A stretch of DNA of 64,000 bases from DASSKF01 sp035690725 (GTDB lineage: Bacteria; Actinomycetota; Actinomycetes; Actinomycetales; Dermatophilaceae). Shown here piece after piece: positions 7,117 through 16,456 of this stretch. The notes below the pieces were generated by a model. It was not told the origin of the DNA and did not search any database. It saw nothing but the letters and a program-made list of their open reading frames with translations. Position 1 is the stretch's first letter. Every line of letters starts with the position of its first letter. Location of the stretch: positions 10,671 to 74,670 of the forward strand of contig DASSKF010000117.1 in assembly GCA_035690725.1 (NCBI GenBank). Reading direction: 5' to 3'. A program made the translations under genes and the position numbers.

Positions 7117-7896
7117 ATGCAGCCGATCGCCCTCGTGCGCCGCACCAGCGCCGCGCTCCGGGACGGGATCACCTCCCACATCGAGCGACGTCCCGTCGAT
7201 ACCGACCTCGCCGAGCAGCAGCATCGCGCGTACTGCGCGGCGCTGGCCGACGCCGGCTACGACGTGCGCCACGTGCCGGACGCGCCCGACCTGTCCGACG
7301 CCGTCTTCGTCGAGGACACCGCGGTCGTCGTCGACGACGTGGCCGTGCTCGCCCGGCCCGGCGCCGCCGAGCGCCGGGGCGAGGTGGCGGGCACCGAGCA
7401 GGTGCTGCGCGAGCTGGACCTGCGGCTGCACGCGATCACCTCGCCCGGGACGCTGGACGGCGGTGACGTCCTGCAGGTCGGCCGGACCGTCTACGTGGGC
7501 CGGGGCGGGCGGACCAACGGCCCCGGGATCACCCAGCTGCGTGCGCTGCTCGCTCCCCTCGACCGCACCGTCGTCCCGGTCCGGCTCACCGAGGTGCTGC
7601 ACCTGAAGTCGGCCGTCACCGCGCTGCCGGACCGCACCCTGCTCGTCCACCGCGAGCTGTTCGAGTCGGGCGCCCTGCCGGCGGCCCGGTCCGTGCCGGA
7701 GGAGGCCGGCTGCCACGTGGTCCCGCTGCACGACGGGTCCGTGCTCATCAGCGAGTCGGCGCCGCGCACCGGCGAGCTGCTCGAGGACCTGGGCTTCCGG
7801 ACCCGGCCGGTCCCGATGAGCGAGTTCGAGAAGCGCGAGGGGTGCGTCACCTGCCTGAGCATCCTCGTGGACCCGGCGGCCGGCCGGGCCGGCTGA
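7117..7896 (+). CDS. Dimethylargininase (DDAH) family amidinohydrolase
   Basis: The 259-residue enzyme hydrolyses methylated arginine or a related guanidino substrate to citrulline plus an amine. Family marks are FVEDTAVVV (about residue 65), LDGGDVLQVG (about 112), HLKSAVTAL with the catalytic His (about 162-170), and KREGCVTCLSI near the end with the nucleophilic Cys. The fold is the pentein alpha/beta propeller. The ATG at 7117 is set by the promoter spacing; a TTG at 7081 opens the frame further but lies inside the -35 element. The physiological substrate in bacteria of this type is not established. Confidence 0.92.
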   Translation: MQPIALVRRTSAALRDGITSHIERRPVDTDLAEQQHRAYCAALADAGYDVRHVPDAPDLSDAVFVEDTAVVVDDVAVLARPGAAERRGEVAGTEQVLRELDLRLHAITSPGTLDGGDVLQVGRTVYVGRGGRTNGPGITQLRALLAPLDRTVVPVRLTEVLHLKSAVTALPDRTLLVHRELFESGALPAARSVPEEAGCHVVPLHDGSVLISESAPRTGELLEDLGFRTRPVPMSEFEKREGCVTCLSILVDPAAGRAG

Positions 7897-7929
7897 CGTC
7901 GCGCGGGCCGGTGCCCCGGCGGCCACACC

Positions 7930-7935
7930 TACGAT
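7930..7935 (+). promoter_or_regulatory. -10 hexamer before the YdcF-like gene
   Basis: TACGAT ends 6 bases before the GTG at 7942, which fixes that codon as the likely leaderless start rather than the GTG at 7936 that touches the hexamer. Confidence 0.45.
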
Positions 7936-7941
7936 GTGCCG

Positions 7942-8805
7942 GTGGTCGACGACGTGGCGCGCCTGGTCCTGGCCGTGGCGGCGCCACTGCTGCTCTCCCC
8001 GCTCGTCGCCTGCCTGCTCCTCGATGCTCTTGCCGGAGGGCGCCACCGTCGGCAGCAGCGCACGCGGTCCCTGCTGGGGGCCGGGTCGAGCGTGGCGGCG
8101 CTGGCCCTGCTGGTCGCCGCGCTGCTGCTCGGCGGCCGGGCCCTCGCCGGCGTGGCCGGCGCCGTCGCCGCCGCCGCGGTCTGGGTCGGCGCGGTCTTCC
8201 TCACCGTGCTGGCCCACCCGTGGACCGCGGCGCGCCGCCGGGCCGACGAGCTCGCCGACGTCGTGGTCGTGCTCGGGACGAAGCTGGGCCCGGGCGGCCG
8301 CGTCCCGCCCCTGCTCGCCCACCGGCTGGAGCGGGCGGTGGCACTGTGGCGGGCCGTGGACGGGCCCGCCCGCGGGGTGCCCCTCGTTGTGACCGGCGCG
8401 GCCGTGCCCGGCTCGCACACCTCGGAGGCGGCAGCGATGGCGCGCCACCTCGTCGCGCAGGGGGTGCCCAGCGGCTGCGTCCTGGTCGAGGACCACGCCA
8501 CGACCACCGAGGAGAACCTGCGGCTGGGCTCCCGGCTGGCGTCGGAGCGGGCAACGGCCTCAGGGTCCGCCGCGCCGCGGGTTGCCGTGGTGACCAACAC
8601 CTTCCACACGTTCCGCACCGCGCGCACGGCGGCCCGCCTGCACCTGCGGTGCCGGGTCCGTGCGGCACCGACGCCGTGGGACCTGCTGCCGGCCGCCTCG
8701 GTCCGCGAGCTGAGCATCCTGCTGGGCGAGCGGCTGCCGGTGCACGTGCTCGTCGGTGCCGTCCTCGCCGCCCTCGCCGTGCTGGCGACCACCTGGAGCG
8801 GGTGA
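7942..8805 (+). CDS. YdcF/SanA family (DUF218) membrane protein
   Basis: A 287-residue protein with three N-terminal hydrophobic segments (about residues 8-28, 45-66, 70-92) followed by a DUF218 domain. Visible marks are VVVVLGTKLGPGGRVPPLL, the central VTGAAVPGSHTSEAAAM, the TTTEENLR motif, and VVTNTFHTFRTARTA. A last hydrophobic segment (about 262-282) suggests anchoring at both ends. Relatives such as SanA affect envelope permeability; the reaction is unknown. The GTG at 7942 is preferred because of the upstream hexamer. Confidence 0.9.
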   Translation: MVDDVARLVLAVAAPLLLSPLVACLLLDALAGGRHRRQQRTRSLLGAGSSVAALALLVAALLLGGRALAGVAGAVAAAAVWVGAVFLTVLAHPWTAARRRADELADVVVVLGTKLGPGGRVPPLLAHRLERAVALWRAVDGPARGVPLVVTGAAVPGSHTSEAAAMARHLVAQGVPSGCVLVEDHATTTEENLRLGSRLASERATASGSAAPRVAVVTNTFHTFRTARTAARLHLRCRVRAAPTPWDLLPAASVRELSILLGERLPVHVLVGAVLAALAVLATTWSG

Positions 8806-8887
8806 GCCAGGGGGCCCGGGTGCGTGCCCGGCATACCGGGCGGATGTGGGGCCGACGTTGCCCGGCGACGGTGCACGGGGGAGCATC

Positions 8888-11299
8888 GTGAGCATGGCGA
8901 GCAACGGGACCAGCGACCCGCAGCGTCGCGGCCCGCGCCGTCGCGGTCGATACGCCCGCCTGCGTGCCTCGATCGGCCGGCACCCGGCCGACATCATCCG
9001 CATGGCCATCGCGACGGGCATCGTCTTCGGCTGCCTCTACATCGCCCGCGCCACCGGCACCAACCCGGTCGAGGCGTCGATCTTCACCGAGCTGGAACGG
9101 ATCCCGGACGCCTCCACCCGGCTGTGGACGGTGTTCACCTGGTTCGGCTACTGGCCCGGGATCGTCGTGGCCGCCGGCCTCGCCCTGTATGCCGGGAGGC
9201 TGCGGCTGGGCAGCTCACTGGTCGCCGCGAGTGCCACCGCCTGGCTGCTGGCGGCCGTGCTGCACTGGCTCACCCCGGCGCGGCCGGTGCCCGGCGAGCT
9301 GGGCCGGGTGCTGCGCGAGCCGGCCTCGGGGGCCTTCGACTTCCCCTCGATCCACCTCGCCGTCATCACGGCCCTGGCGGCGGTCGCCGGGCCCTACCTG
9401 GGCCGCACCGCGCGGGACGTCGCGTGGGCGGTGGTCGTGCTCGTCGGCGTCGCGGACGTGTTCCTCGGCAACAACCTGCCCGTCGGCGCGCTCGGCGGGG
9501 CGGCGCTGGGCTGGGGGACGGCCGCGTTCTACCACCTGCTGCTCGGCGCTCCCGGACGCCGCGCGACCGAGCAGGCGGTCCGCCTCGCCCTCGACGCGGT
9601 CGGGCTGGAGCACGCGCGGATCCGGCCGGTGCGACGCCGGTTCCTGCGCCCGGAGGAGTACGTCATCACCAGCTGCGACGGCGAGCGCATGCAGATGAAG
9701 GTGGTGCGCCGCATGCACCGGCTGGCCGGGCCCGGCTACAAGCTGCGCCGCGTGCTCGCCTCGGTGGAGGTGGAGAACGAGCCGGGGCTGTCGACGCCGC
9801 GGCACGAGGTGGAGCACGAGGCCTACGTGACGCTGCTCGCCGAGCGGGCCGGTGTGGGCACCCTGCCGGTGGTGTATGCCGGGGAGATCCGGCACGGCCC
9901 ACCGTTCCTGATCCGCCGCCGGCTGCACGGGCGGCTGCTCTGTGACTGCCGCGGCGAGGACGTCACCGAGGAGGTCCTCGACCGGCTCTGGCAGGACGTG
10001 CTCACCCTCGGCCAGCACCACGTCGGGCACCACGACCTGCGGGCCAAGCACATCCTGCTCGACGAGGACGGGCGGCCGCGGATCACCGACTTCACCTTCA
10101 GCCGGGTCGGCGGGCCGGCCAGCCAGCGCCAGCAGGACATCGCCGACCTGCTGGTGACGATCGTCTCCGTGGTCGGGGTGTCCCGGGCGGTGGACAGCGC
10201 CGTGCGCCGGGTGCCCCGACAGACGCTGCTCGACGCGCTCCCCCAGCTGCAGTGGCTGGCGGTGCACCGTCGGCTGCGGCGCCAGCTCGAGGACGACCGC
10301 ATCGTGCTCGCGGACCTGCGGGAGAACCTCGCCGAGCGACTCGGCTGCCCTCCGCCGCCGTTCCGCTCACCGGTCCGCCCGGTCACCCTCGTGGTGATGC
10401 TGGCGGTCGGGCTCGCCGTCTACCTGCTGCTCCCGCAGCTGTCGAGCATCGACGAGGTCCTGGCGTCGCTGCGCCGGGCCGACTGGCGCTGGATCGCCGT
10501 CGCCGTGGCCACCGGACTGCTCGGGGTGCTCGTCTCGGGCGTCTCGCTGCTGGGCTCGAGCCAGCAGCACCTGCCGTTCTGGCGGACCATGGCCGTGCAG
10601 CTCGCCGCCGCCTTCACCGGCCGCACCACGGTCGGCGGGATCGGCTTCTACGGCATCAACATCGTCTACCTCGAGCGGCTCGGCCTGCGCCGCACGCACG
10701 CGGTCGGTGTGGTCTTCCTCAACCGGGCCATCATGGGGATCGTCACCGGTGTCGCGACGGCGATCGGGATCCTGCTGATCGGCCGGGCGGTGCCGGTGGG
10801 CGACTTCGGCCTCCCGGGCTGGCCGCTCCTGCTGGTGGCGGTCCTCGTGCTGGCCGCCGTCGTGGCCGTCCTCGCCTCGCCGTGGGGGCGGCGCCGGATC
10901 TGGCAGCCGATGCGGGAGTCCGTCCGCGAGCTGATGGACGAGCTCGTGCCCACCCTGCGCAACCCGGTGCGCGCACTCCAGCTGTTCGGCGGCGCGGTGC
11001 TGTTCATCCTGTTGCAGGCGATCGGGCTGGCGGCCACCCTCGCCGCGTTCAACCCCGACTTCGACCTGGTCGCGGTGCTGGCCGTCTACGTCGTCGGCTC
11101 CACCCTGGGCCAGCTGGCGCCCACCCCGGGCGGCCTCGGCACCGTCGAGGCCGCCACCGTGGCCGGGCTCACCGCCGTGGGAGTGGGGCCGACGGCGGCG
11201 GTCGCTGCGGTCCTCGCCTCCCGGCTGCTGACCTTCTGGCTGCCGGCCCTGCCGGGCATCGTCGCGTTCCGGATGCTGCAGCACCACGACGTGGTGTGA
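8888..11299 (+). CDS. PAP2-like / kinase-like / LPG-synthase-type flippase fusion membrane protein
   Basis: About 803 residues with three parts. First, a PAP2-like membrane domain (about 30-215) reads FPSIHLAVITALAAV where the family has PSGH, and FLGNNLPVGALGGAALG where it has a catalytic His and Asp, so it is probably not a phosphatase. Second, a kinase-like region (about 215-470) contains GHHDLRAKHILLDEDGRPRI then TDFTF, a pattern like the HxD....H of WaaP/Kdo-kinase-type enzymes. Third, eight or so membrane helices (about 490-795) match the lysylphosphatidylglycerol synthase membrane domain (UPF0104), with QLAPTPGGLGTVEAA. The likely role is handling or moving a lipid or lipid-linked sugar. 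GTG 8888 or ATG 8894 may start it; a GGGGGAG ribosome site precedes both. Confidence 0.88.
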   Translation: MSMASNGTSDPQRRGPRRRGRYARLRASIGRHPADIIRMAIATGIVFGCLYIARATGTNPVEASIFTELERIPDASTRLWTVFTWFGYWPGIVVAAGLALYAGRLRLGSSLVAASATAWLLAAVLHWLTPARPVPGELGRVLREPASGAFDFPSIHLAVITALAAVAGPYLGRTARDVAWAVVVLVGVADVFLGNNLPVGALGGAALGWGTAAFYHLLLGAPGRRATEQAVRLALDAVGLEHARIRPVRRRFLRPEEYVITSCDGERMQMKVVRRMHRLAGPGYKLRRVLASVEVENEPGLSTPRHEVEHEAYVTLLAERAGVGTLPVVYAGEIRHGPPFLIRRRLHGRLLCDCRGEDVTEEVLDRLWQDVLTLGQHHVGHHDLRAKHILLDEDGRPRITDFTFSRVGGPASQRQQDIADLLVTIVSVVGVSRAVDSAVRRVPRQTLLDALPQLQWLAVHRRLRRQLEDDRIVLADLRENLAERLGCPPPPFRSPVRPVTLVVMLAVGLAVYLLLPQLSSIDEVLASLRRADWRWIAVAVATGLLGVLVSGVSLLGSSQQHLPFWRTMAVQLAAAFTGRTTVGGIGFYGINIVYLERLGLRRTHAVGVVFLNRAIMGIVTGVATAIGILLIGRAVPVGDFGLPGWPLLLVAVLVLAAVVAVLASPWGRRRIWQPMRESVRELMDELVPTLRNPVRALQLFGGAVLFILLQAIGLAATLAAFNPDFDLVAVLAVYVVGSTLGQLAPTPGGLGTVEAATVAGLTAVGVGPTAAVAAVLASRLLTFWLPALPGIVAFRMLQHHDVV

Positions 11300-11321
11300 C
11301 CACGCGGCGCCGCGCGCCGGC

Positions 11322-11813
11322 TCAGTGCGCGTTCCCGCCGGCGGGTGCCGCCGCCGAGGTGGTGCCGGTCGCCCGCTCCGCCGCTCCCGCGTAGGCCTCG
11401 ACGAACCGGTCCAGCAGGTCCAGGAACGGCCGGCCCTCGTCACCGAGGTCGGCCAGCGCCTCGTCGTAGAGGCGCAGGACGAGCGCGGTGTCGGTGGCGA
11501 AGCGCTCCCGGCCCGCCGGCGTGGGCGCGACCAGCCGCGCGGTGCGGCCCTTCTCGGTGAACCGGTGCAGGTGGCCCGCCTGGATGGCCCCGTTGACCTG
11601 GCGGTTCACGGTGGACTGCTCCAGCCGGAGTGCGTCCGCGATCTCGCGCAGGGTCCGCGGCCGGCCGTCGGAGAACAACCAGAGCAGGCGCAGCTCCGCG
11701 GCGGCCAGCGTGGCCGATCCGGCCACCGCGTGGCGCTGCCGGTCCAGCTGGAGCAGCAGCGCGGCCAGCCGGCGGTCACGGGACAGCCGTTGCTGCCGGG
11801 GTCGACGGCTCAC
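11322..11813 (-). CDS. MarR family transcriptional regulator
   Basis: A 163-residue winged-helix regulator. The DNA-binding region runs through LRLLWLFSDGRPRTLREIAD, ALRLEQSTVNRQVNGAIQAG and a wing HLHRFTEKGRTARLVAPTPA, the MarR pattern. The start is set at GTG 11813 because AGGAGG lies 8 bases upstream; the GTG at 11822 falls inside that ribosome site. It is divergent from an MFS drug-transporter gene across a 15-base palindrome and most likely represses it. Confidence 0.93.
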   Translation of the reverse strand: MSRRPRQQRLSRDRRLAALLLQLDRQRHAVAGSATLAAAELRLLWLFSDGRPRTLREIADALRLEQSTVNRQVNGAIQAGHLHRFTEKGRTARLVAPTPAGRERFATDTALVLRLYDEALADLGDEGRPFLDLLDRFVEAYAGAAERATGTTSAAAPAGGNAH

Positions 11814-11853
11814 GTTCTCCACCTCCTGTCGACTTGCGGCACCAGTGTATGTG

Positions 11854-11868
11854 TATGTAACTTACATA
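11854..11868. promoter_or_regulatory. Palindromic operator between marR and the MFS transporter
   Basis: TATGTAA-C-TTACATA is a perfect 15-base AT-rich palindrome in a GC-rich setting, 24 bases before the MFS start and 41 bases from the MarR start. It is the expected site for the adjacent MarR protein. It also overlaps possible -10 sequences on both strands. Confidence 0.75.
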
Positions 11869-11891
11869 TCGACTCCCCGAAAGGTGCCCCC

Positions 11892-13361
11892 GTGAACACT
11901 GCCCCCGACACCGCTGCGTCGGCAGGCCTTCCCCAGCGATCAGCCCGGTTCGTCGTGGCCGTGCTCTGCTTCGGCGGGTTGTGCGCCGCGCTCATGCAGA
12001 CCCTCGTCATCCCGATCCAGGGTGAGCTGCCACGGCTGCTGCACACGTCGGTGAGCAACGCGTCCTGGGTCGTCACCGCCACCCTCCTCGGCGGCGCGGT
12101 GGCGATGCCGGTCGCCGGACGCCTCGCCGACATCGTCGGCAAGCCGCGCGTGCTCGTGGCCAGCGCGGCGATCCTCATCGTGGGGTCGGTGGTCTGCGCG
12201 CTGGCGGACACGCTCGCACCCATGCTGGTCGGCCGCACGCTGCAGGGCATCGCCATGGGCTACATCCCCGTGGCCATCTCGCTCGTGCGCGAGGTCACCC
12301 CGCCGCGGATGGCCGCCACGGCCATCGCCGCCCTGAGCGCGACCCTCGGCGTCGGCGGCGCCATCGGCCTGCCGCTGTCGGCCTGGGTCGTGCAGACGTC
12401 GGACTGGCACCTGCTGTTCTGGCTGTCCGCCGGCCTGTCCGTCCTCGTGCTCCTCGCCTCGATGCTCTTCGTCCCGTCCGTGCGCGACGCGCACCCAGCA
12501 CGCTTCGACGTCGTCGGCGCGGTCGGTCTCGCCGTCGGGTTGGTGACGGCCCTGGTGGGCCTGTCCAAGGCGAGCAGCTGGGGCTGGGGTGCCGCTTCCA
12601 CGTGGGGCTGCATCGGGGGCGGCCTCCTGGTGCTCGCCCTGTGGGCGAGGCACCAGTCCCGCCGGGCCGAGCCGCTCGTGGACCTGCGGGCCACCGTTCG
12701 CCGTCCGGTCCTGCTGACCAACGTCGCCGCGGTGCTGATCGGCGTCGGCATGATGGCGCAGTCCATCGTCATCCCCCAGCTGCTCGAGATGCCGGAGGCC
12801 ACCGGGTACGGGCTCGGCCAGAGCCTGCTGCAGACCGGCCTGTGGATGGCGCCCGGCGGCCTGATGATGATGCTCATGGCCCCGGTGTCGAGCCGGCTGA
12901 TCACCACGCTCGGCGCCAAGGTGGCCCTCGCCATCGGCGGCGGCGTGCTCGGCGTCGGCTACCTGGTCGCGCTGTTCCTGATGGGCTCACCGTGGGAGCT
13001 GCTCGTCGCCACCGTCGTCTGCTCGGCCGGCGTGGGGATCGGGTATGCCGCGATGCCCACCCTGATCCTGCAGAACGTCCCCCGGCACGAGTCCGGCTCC
13101 GCCGTCGGGGTCAACACCCTGGCGCGCTCGGTCGGCACGACGCTGGCCGGGGCTCTCATGGCCACGCTGCTCACCAGCCGGACGACGGTGCTGGCCCCGG
13201 GGGCGCCGGCGATCCCGACCGAGGGCGCGTTCCGCCTGTGCTTCCTCTTCGGTGCGCTCGCCGCGTTCGTCGGCGCGGCCGTCGCCCTGACCACCTCCCG
13301 CGGCGGCCGGCAGGCGCCGGCCGAGGCGGAGCGCGAGCTGGCCACCTCCGGCGCGCGCTGA
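11892..13361 (+). CDS. MFS transporter, DHA2-type drug efflux
   Basis: A 489-residue membrane protein of the 14-helix DHA2 drug:proton antiporter group (EmrB/QacA type). Visible are the motif A region GRLADIVGKPRVLV after helix 2, the motif GRTLQGIAMGYIPVAISLVR in helix 4, and many further hydrophobic stretches up to residue 470. It probably exports a toxic compound or antibiotic from the cytoplasm. The GTG at 11892 is the first start after the operator. Control by the divergent MarR regulator is likely. Substrate unknown. Confidence 0.94.
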   Translation: MNTAPDTAASAGLPQRSARFVVAVLCFGGLCAALMQTLVIPIQGELPRLLHTSVSNASWVVTATLLGGAVAMPVAGRLADIVGKPRVLVASAAILIVGSVVCALADTLAPMLVGRTLQGIAMGYIPVAISLVREVTPPRMAATAIAALSATLGVGGAIGLPLSAWVVQTSDWHLLFWLSAGLSVLVLLASMLFVPSVRDAHPARFDVVGAVGLAVGLVTALVGLSKASSWGWGAASTWGCIGGGLLVLALWARHQSRRAEPLVDLRATVRRPVLLTNVAAVLIGVGMMAQSIVIPQLLEMPEATGYGLGQSLLQTGLWMAPGGLMMMLMAPVSSRLITTLGAKVALAIGGGVLGVGYLVALFLMGSPWELLVATVVCSAGVGIGYAAMPTLILQNVPRHESGSAVGVNTLARSVGTTLAGALMATLLTSRTTVLAPGAPAIPTEGAFRLCFLFGALAAFVGAAVALTTSRGGRQAPAEAERELATSGAR

Positions 13362-13362
13362 G

Positions 13363-13779
13363 TCAGCGGACCAGCGCCTCGAGGACGGGCAGGGCCCGGC
13401 GCAGGTCGTCCCGCTCCTGGGGGGACAGCCGCCGGATCCGGGCTGCCAGGGCCTGCATCCGCGCGGCCCGCCCCGCCTCGACCACCTTGCGCCCCTCGTC
13501 GGTGGGCTCCACTCGGAAGGCGCGACGGTCCTCCGGATCCGGGTGGCGCCGCACGAGGTCCAGCTTCTCCAGCGAGGCGACGACCCGGCTCATCGAGGCG
13601 GCGCTGACCCCCTCGAGCTCAGCGAGCTCCCCCAGCCGCATCGGCTCACTGGCTGTCAGGGTCGCGAGCGCGCTGAGGGCACCGTGCCCGATCGGGGCGT
13701 TGCGCGCGTCCCGGCGCAGCGCGCGGTTGATCCGCCCCAGCGTCAGGTAGAGGCGGGTCACGTCGTCGGGCCGGGACAC
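13363..13779 (-). CDS. MarR family transcriptional regulator
   Basis: A 138-residue MarR-type regulator. The helix-turn-helix is LGELAELEGVSAASMSRVVA, followed by SLEKLDLVRRHPDPEDRRAF, the classic wing with the DxRD-like DPEDRR motif. The C-terminal dimer helices are LSPQERDDLRRALPVLEAL. The GTG at 13779 lies 7 bases after the stop of the cystathionine beta-synthase gene, so the two are likely co-transcribed. Its stop nearly touches the convergent MFS gene. The target is unknown. Confidence 0.92.
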   Translation of the reverse strand: MSRPDDVTRLYLTLGRINRALRRDARNAPIGHGALSALATLTASEPMRLGELAELEGVSAASMSRVVASLEKLDLVRRHPDPEDRRAFRVEPTDEGRKVVEAGRAARMQALAARIRRLSPQERDDLRRALPVLEALVR

Positions 13780-13786
13780 GGCTGCC

Positions 13787-15169
13787 TCAGTGGGCGAAGA
13801 GGGTGAGCAGGTCGGCGCGGGTCAGGACACCGACCGGCTTGCCGCCCTCGACGACCATGACCGCGTCGTGCTTCTCCAGGGTGTCGTGGATGCTGGCGAC
13901 CGGCTCACCGGCCCCCACCATGGGGATCGGCGGGCTCATGTGCCTCTCCACCGGGTCCGCCAGGTGGGCCGCCCCGGTGAACAGGGCGTCGAGCAGGTCG
14001 CGCTCGCTGACCGAGCCGGCCACCTCTCCGGCCATCACCGGCGGCTCGGCCTTGACGACCGGCATCTGGGACACGCCGTACTCACGCAGGATCTCGATCG
14101 CGTCGCGGACCGTCTCGTTCGGGTGCGTGTGGACCAGGGCGGGCATGTCCCCGCGCTTGGCGTGCAGCACGTCACCGACGCTCCGGTCCCCGTCGCCGGC
14201 GAGGAACCCGTAGGAGGCCATCCAGGTGTCGTCGAAGATCTTGGACATGTAGCCGCGGCCGCTGTCCGGCAGGATCACCACGACGACGGCCTCGGGCGGC
14301 AGGTCCTTCGCGGCGCGCAGGGCTGCCACGACGGCCATGCCGCAGGACCCGCCGACGAGCAGGCCCTCCTCGCGGGCGAGGCGACGGGTCATCGTGAACG
14401 AGTCCATGTCGCTCACGGCGATGACCTGGTCGACCACCTTCGGGTCGTAGGCACGCGGCCACATGTCCTCACCGACGCCCTCCACGAGGTACGGCCGCCC
14501 GGTGCCACCGGAGTAGACCGAGCCCTCCGGGTCGGCGCCGACGATCTGCACGCGGCCACCCTCGCGGTCGGCGGACACCTCGCGCAGGTAGCGGCCGGTG
14601 CCGGTGATGGTGCCGCCGGTGCCGATGCCGGCGACGAAGTGGGTGACCTCGCCCTCGGTGTCCTCCCAGATCTCCGGTCCGGTGGAGTGGTAGTGGGAGT
14701 TCGGGCCCTCCGGGTTGGAGTACTGGTCCGGCTTCCAGCCACCCGGGGTCTCGGCGGCGATCCGGTCGCTGACCGAGTAGTAGGAGTCGGGGTGCTCCGG
14801 AGGGACGGAGCTCGGGGTGACCACGACCTCGGCGCCGTAGGCCTTCAGCACGTTGCGCTTGTCGTCGCTGACCTTGTCGGGGCAGACGAAGATGCACGTG
14901 TAGCCCTTGCGCTGGCCGAACAGGGCCAGCCCCACGCCGGTGTTGCCGGAGGTGGGCTCGACGATGGTGCCGCCCGGCTGCAGCGCGCCGGAGGCCTCGG
15001 CGGCCTCGACCATCCGCTCGGCGATGCGGTCCTTCACCGACCCGCCGGGGTTCACGTACTCGATCTTGGCCAGGACCGTGCACCGCACGCCGGCGTCGCG
15101 GGTGACCGAGTTGAGCTTGACCAGGGGCGTGTGACCGACGAGGTCGGCGATGTGTTCGGCGTACTTCAC
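13787..15169 (-). CDS. Cystathionine beta-synthase
   Basis: PLP-dependent enzyme of transsulfuration, joining serine and homocysteine to cystathionine in the cytoplasm. The 460-residue protein has a type II PLP fold (about residues 1-320) with the lysine motif YVNPGGSVKDR, the phosphate-binding SGNTGVG, and GIGTGGTITGTGRYL. Two CBS domains follow (about 335-455), a layout seen in actinomycete CBS, without the haem domain of animal enzymes. O-acetylserine-dependent activity cannot be excluded. The GTG at 15169 is chosen because AGGATGG precedes it; the nearby ATG is out of frame. Confidence 0.95.
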   Translation of the reverse strand: MKYAEHIADLVGHTPLVKLNSVTRDAGVRCTVLAKIEYVNPGGSVKDRIAERMVEAAEASGALQPGGTIVEPTSGNTGVGLALFGQRKGYTCIFVCPDKVSDDKRNVLKAYGAEVVVTPSSVPPEHPDSYYSVSDRIAAETPGGWKPDQYSNPEGPNSHYHSTGPEIWEDTEGEVTHFVAGIGTGGTITGTGRYLREVSADREGGRVQIVGADPEGSVYSGGTGRPYLVEGVGEDMWPRAYDPKVVDQVIAVSDMDSFTMTRRLAREEGLLVGGSCGMAVVAALRAAKDLPPEAVVVVILPDSGRGYMSKIFDDTWMASYGFLAGDGDRSVGDVLHAKRGDMPALVHTHPNETVRDAIEILREYGVSQMPVVKAEPPVMAGEVAGSVSERDLLDALFTGAAHLADPVERHMSPPIPMVGAGEPVASIHDTLEKHDAVMVVEGGKPVGVLTRADLLTLFAH

Positions 15170-15316
15170 CGGTCCATCCTGACAGACCCACGCCGGGCGA
15201 CGGGACGCACAGCGGCCCGGCTCGGTCAGGCACCCACCCGCGGCCGTCGGCCGACCGGGATACCGTGAGGGCACGGGCGCGTCGGGGGACGCGCCGGATC
15301 GGACACGAGGCGAGGA

Positions 15317-16456
15317 ATGGGAAGGGCACGACGAGCGCGACGGGCCGCGGCGAAGGCGGCCTTCGGCGGAGGGATCGGCGCGGCCGGGGCGGGCGCGCTC
15401 GGGCTGCTCGGCTACGGGGTGCTGCGGGTGGAGGCCCACCTGGCCCGCCGCGTGGTGGGGACACCGTTCGCGAGCGCGCCGGACGACGACGGCCGCTACG
15501 GCCACGGGCCCGGGCCGGCACGACAGCTCGTCGTGCTCGGTGACAGCTCCGCGGCCGGGTTGGGCGCCGACCAGCCGCACCAGACGATGGGGGCGACGAT
15601 CGCGGCCGGTGTCGCCGCGCTGGGCGGCCGGCCGGTCGAGCTGACCAACGCGGCCGTGGTCGGCGCCCGCTCCCCCGACCTCGACGAGCAGGTCCGGCAG
15701 GCGCTGGAGCAGGTGGCCCGGCCCGACGTGGCCGTCATCCTCATCGGCGCCAACGACGTCACCCACCGGCTGGACCGCACCCTGGCGGTGCGTCACCTCG
15801 TCGAGGCCGTGCGGGTGCTGCGGGACGCCGGCGTGGAGGTGGTGGTGGGCACCTGCCCGGACCTGGGCACCATCAAGCCGATCGCCCAGCCGCTCCGCCT
15901 CATCGCGCAGCGGTGGAGCCGCGACCTGGCCGCCGCCCAGACCGTCGGCGTGGTCGAGGCAGGAGGACGCACCGTCTCCCTCGGCGACATGCTCGGCCCC
16001 GAGTTCGCCGAGCGGCCCCGGGAGCTGTTCAGCGCCGACCGGTTCCACCCGTCGGCCGCCGGCTACGCCCGCGCGGCGTCCGCCATGCTGCCGTCGGTCT
16101 GCGACGCGCTCGGGCTCCCCTCGATCGACACCGGCCGGGCTCCCGACCGGCGCCGCGGCGAGCGCGTGGGGCCGGTCTCGAAGACTGCTGTGCGGGCCGT
16201 GCGCGACCCGGGCACCGAGGTCACCGCGACCGACGTCGAGGGATCGGGCCGGGGCCACCGCGGCCGGTGGGCGGTGTTGCTGCGCCGGCACCGGGGCGAG
16301 CTGCCCGAAGAGGACGTCGAGCGCGACGCCGCAGCCCTCGCGGACGAGGCCGACCTCGTCGAGGACGAACGGCGGGCCGCGGCCATCGGCGAGCAGGCGG
16401 TGGAGGAAGCCGGGGGATCCCGGCCGGGAGACCGCGCGGGGGCCGACGCCACGTAG
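15317..16456 (+). CDS. SGNH/GDSL family hydrolase
   Basis: The 379-residue protein begins with a basic stretch and a hydrophobic segment (about 14-34), suggesting a membrane anchor. The SGNH domain (about 70-265) shows block I VLGDSSAAGLGA with the nucleophile Ser, block III IGANDVTH, and block V DRFHPSAAGY with the catalytic Asp-His. The last 105 residues or so are charged, low in structure and rich in Glu, Asp and Arg. Substrate is unknown; relatives are lipases and acyl-esterases. A GAGGCGAGGA ribosome site precedes the ATG. Confidence 0.93.
   Translation: MGRARRARRAAAKAAFGGGIGAAGAGALGLLGYGVLRVEAHLARRVVGTPFASAPDDDGRYGHGPGPARQLVVLGDSSAAGLGADQPHQTMGATIAAGVAALGGRPVELTNAAVVGARSPDLDEQVRQALEQVARPDVAVILIGANDVTHRLDRTLAVRHLVEAVRVLRDAGVEVVVGTCPDLGTIKPIAQPLRLIAQRWSRDLAAAQTVGVVEAGGRTVSLGDMLGPEFAERPRELFSADRFHPSAAGYARAASAMLPSVCDALGLPSIDTGRAPDRRRGERVGPVSKTAVRAVRDPGTEVTATDVEGSGRGHRGRWAVLLRRHRGELPEEDVERDAAALADEADLVEDERRAAAIGEQAVEEAGGSRPGDRAGADAT

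Noticed and set aside
9300..9520. Active PAP2 phosphatase domain in the large fusion protein
   Set aside because: The key His and Asp of motif 3 are replaced, and motif 2 reads PSIH instead of PSGH.
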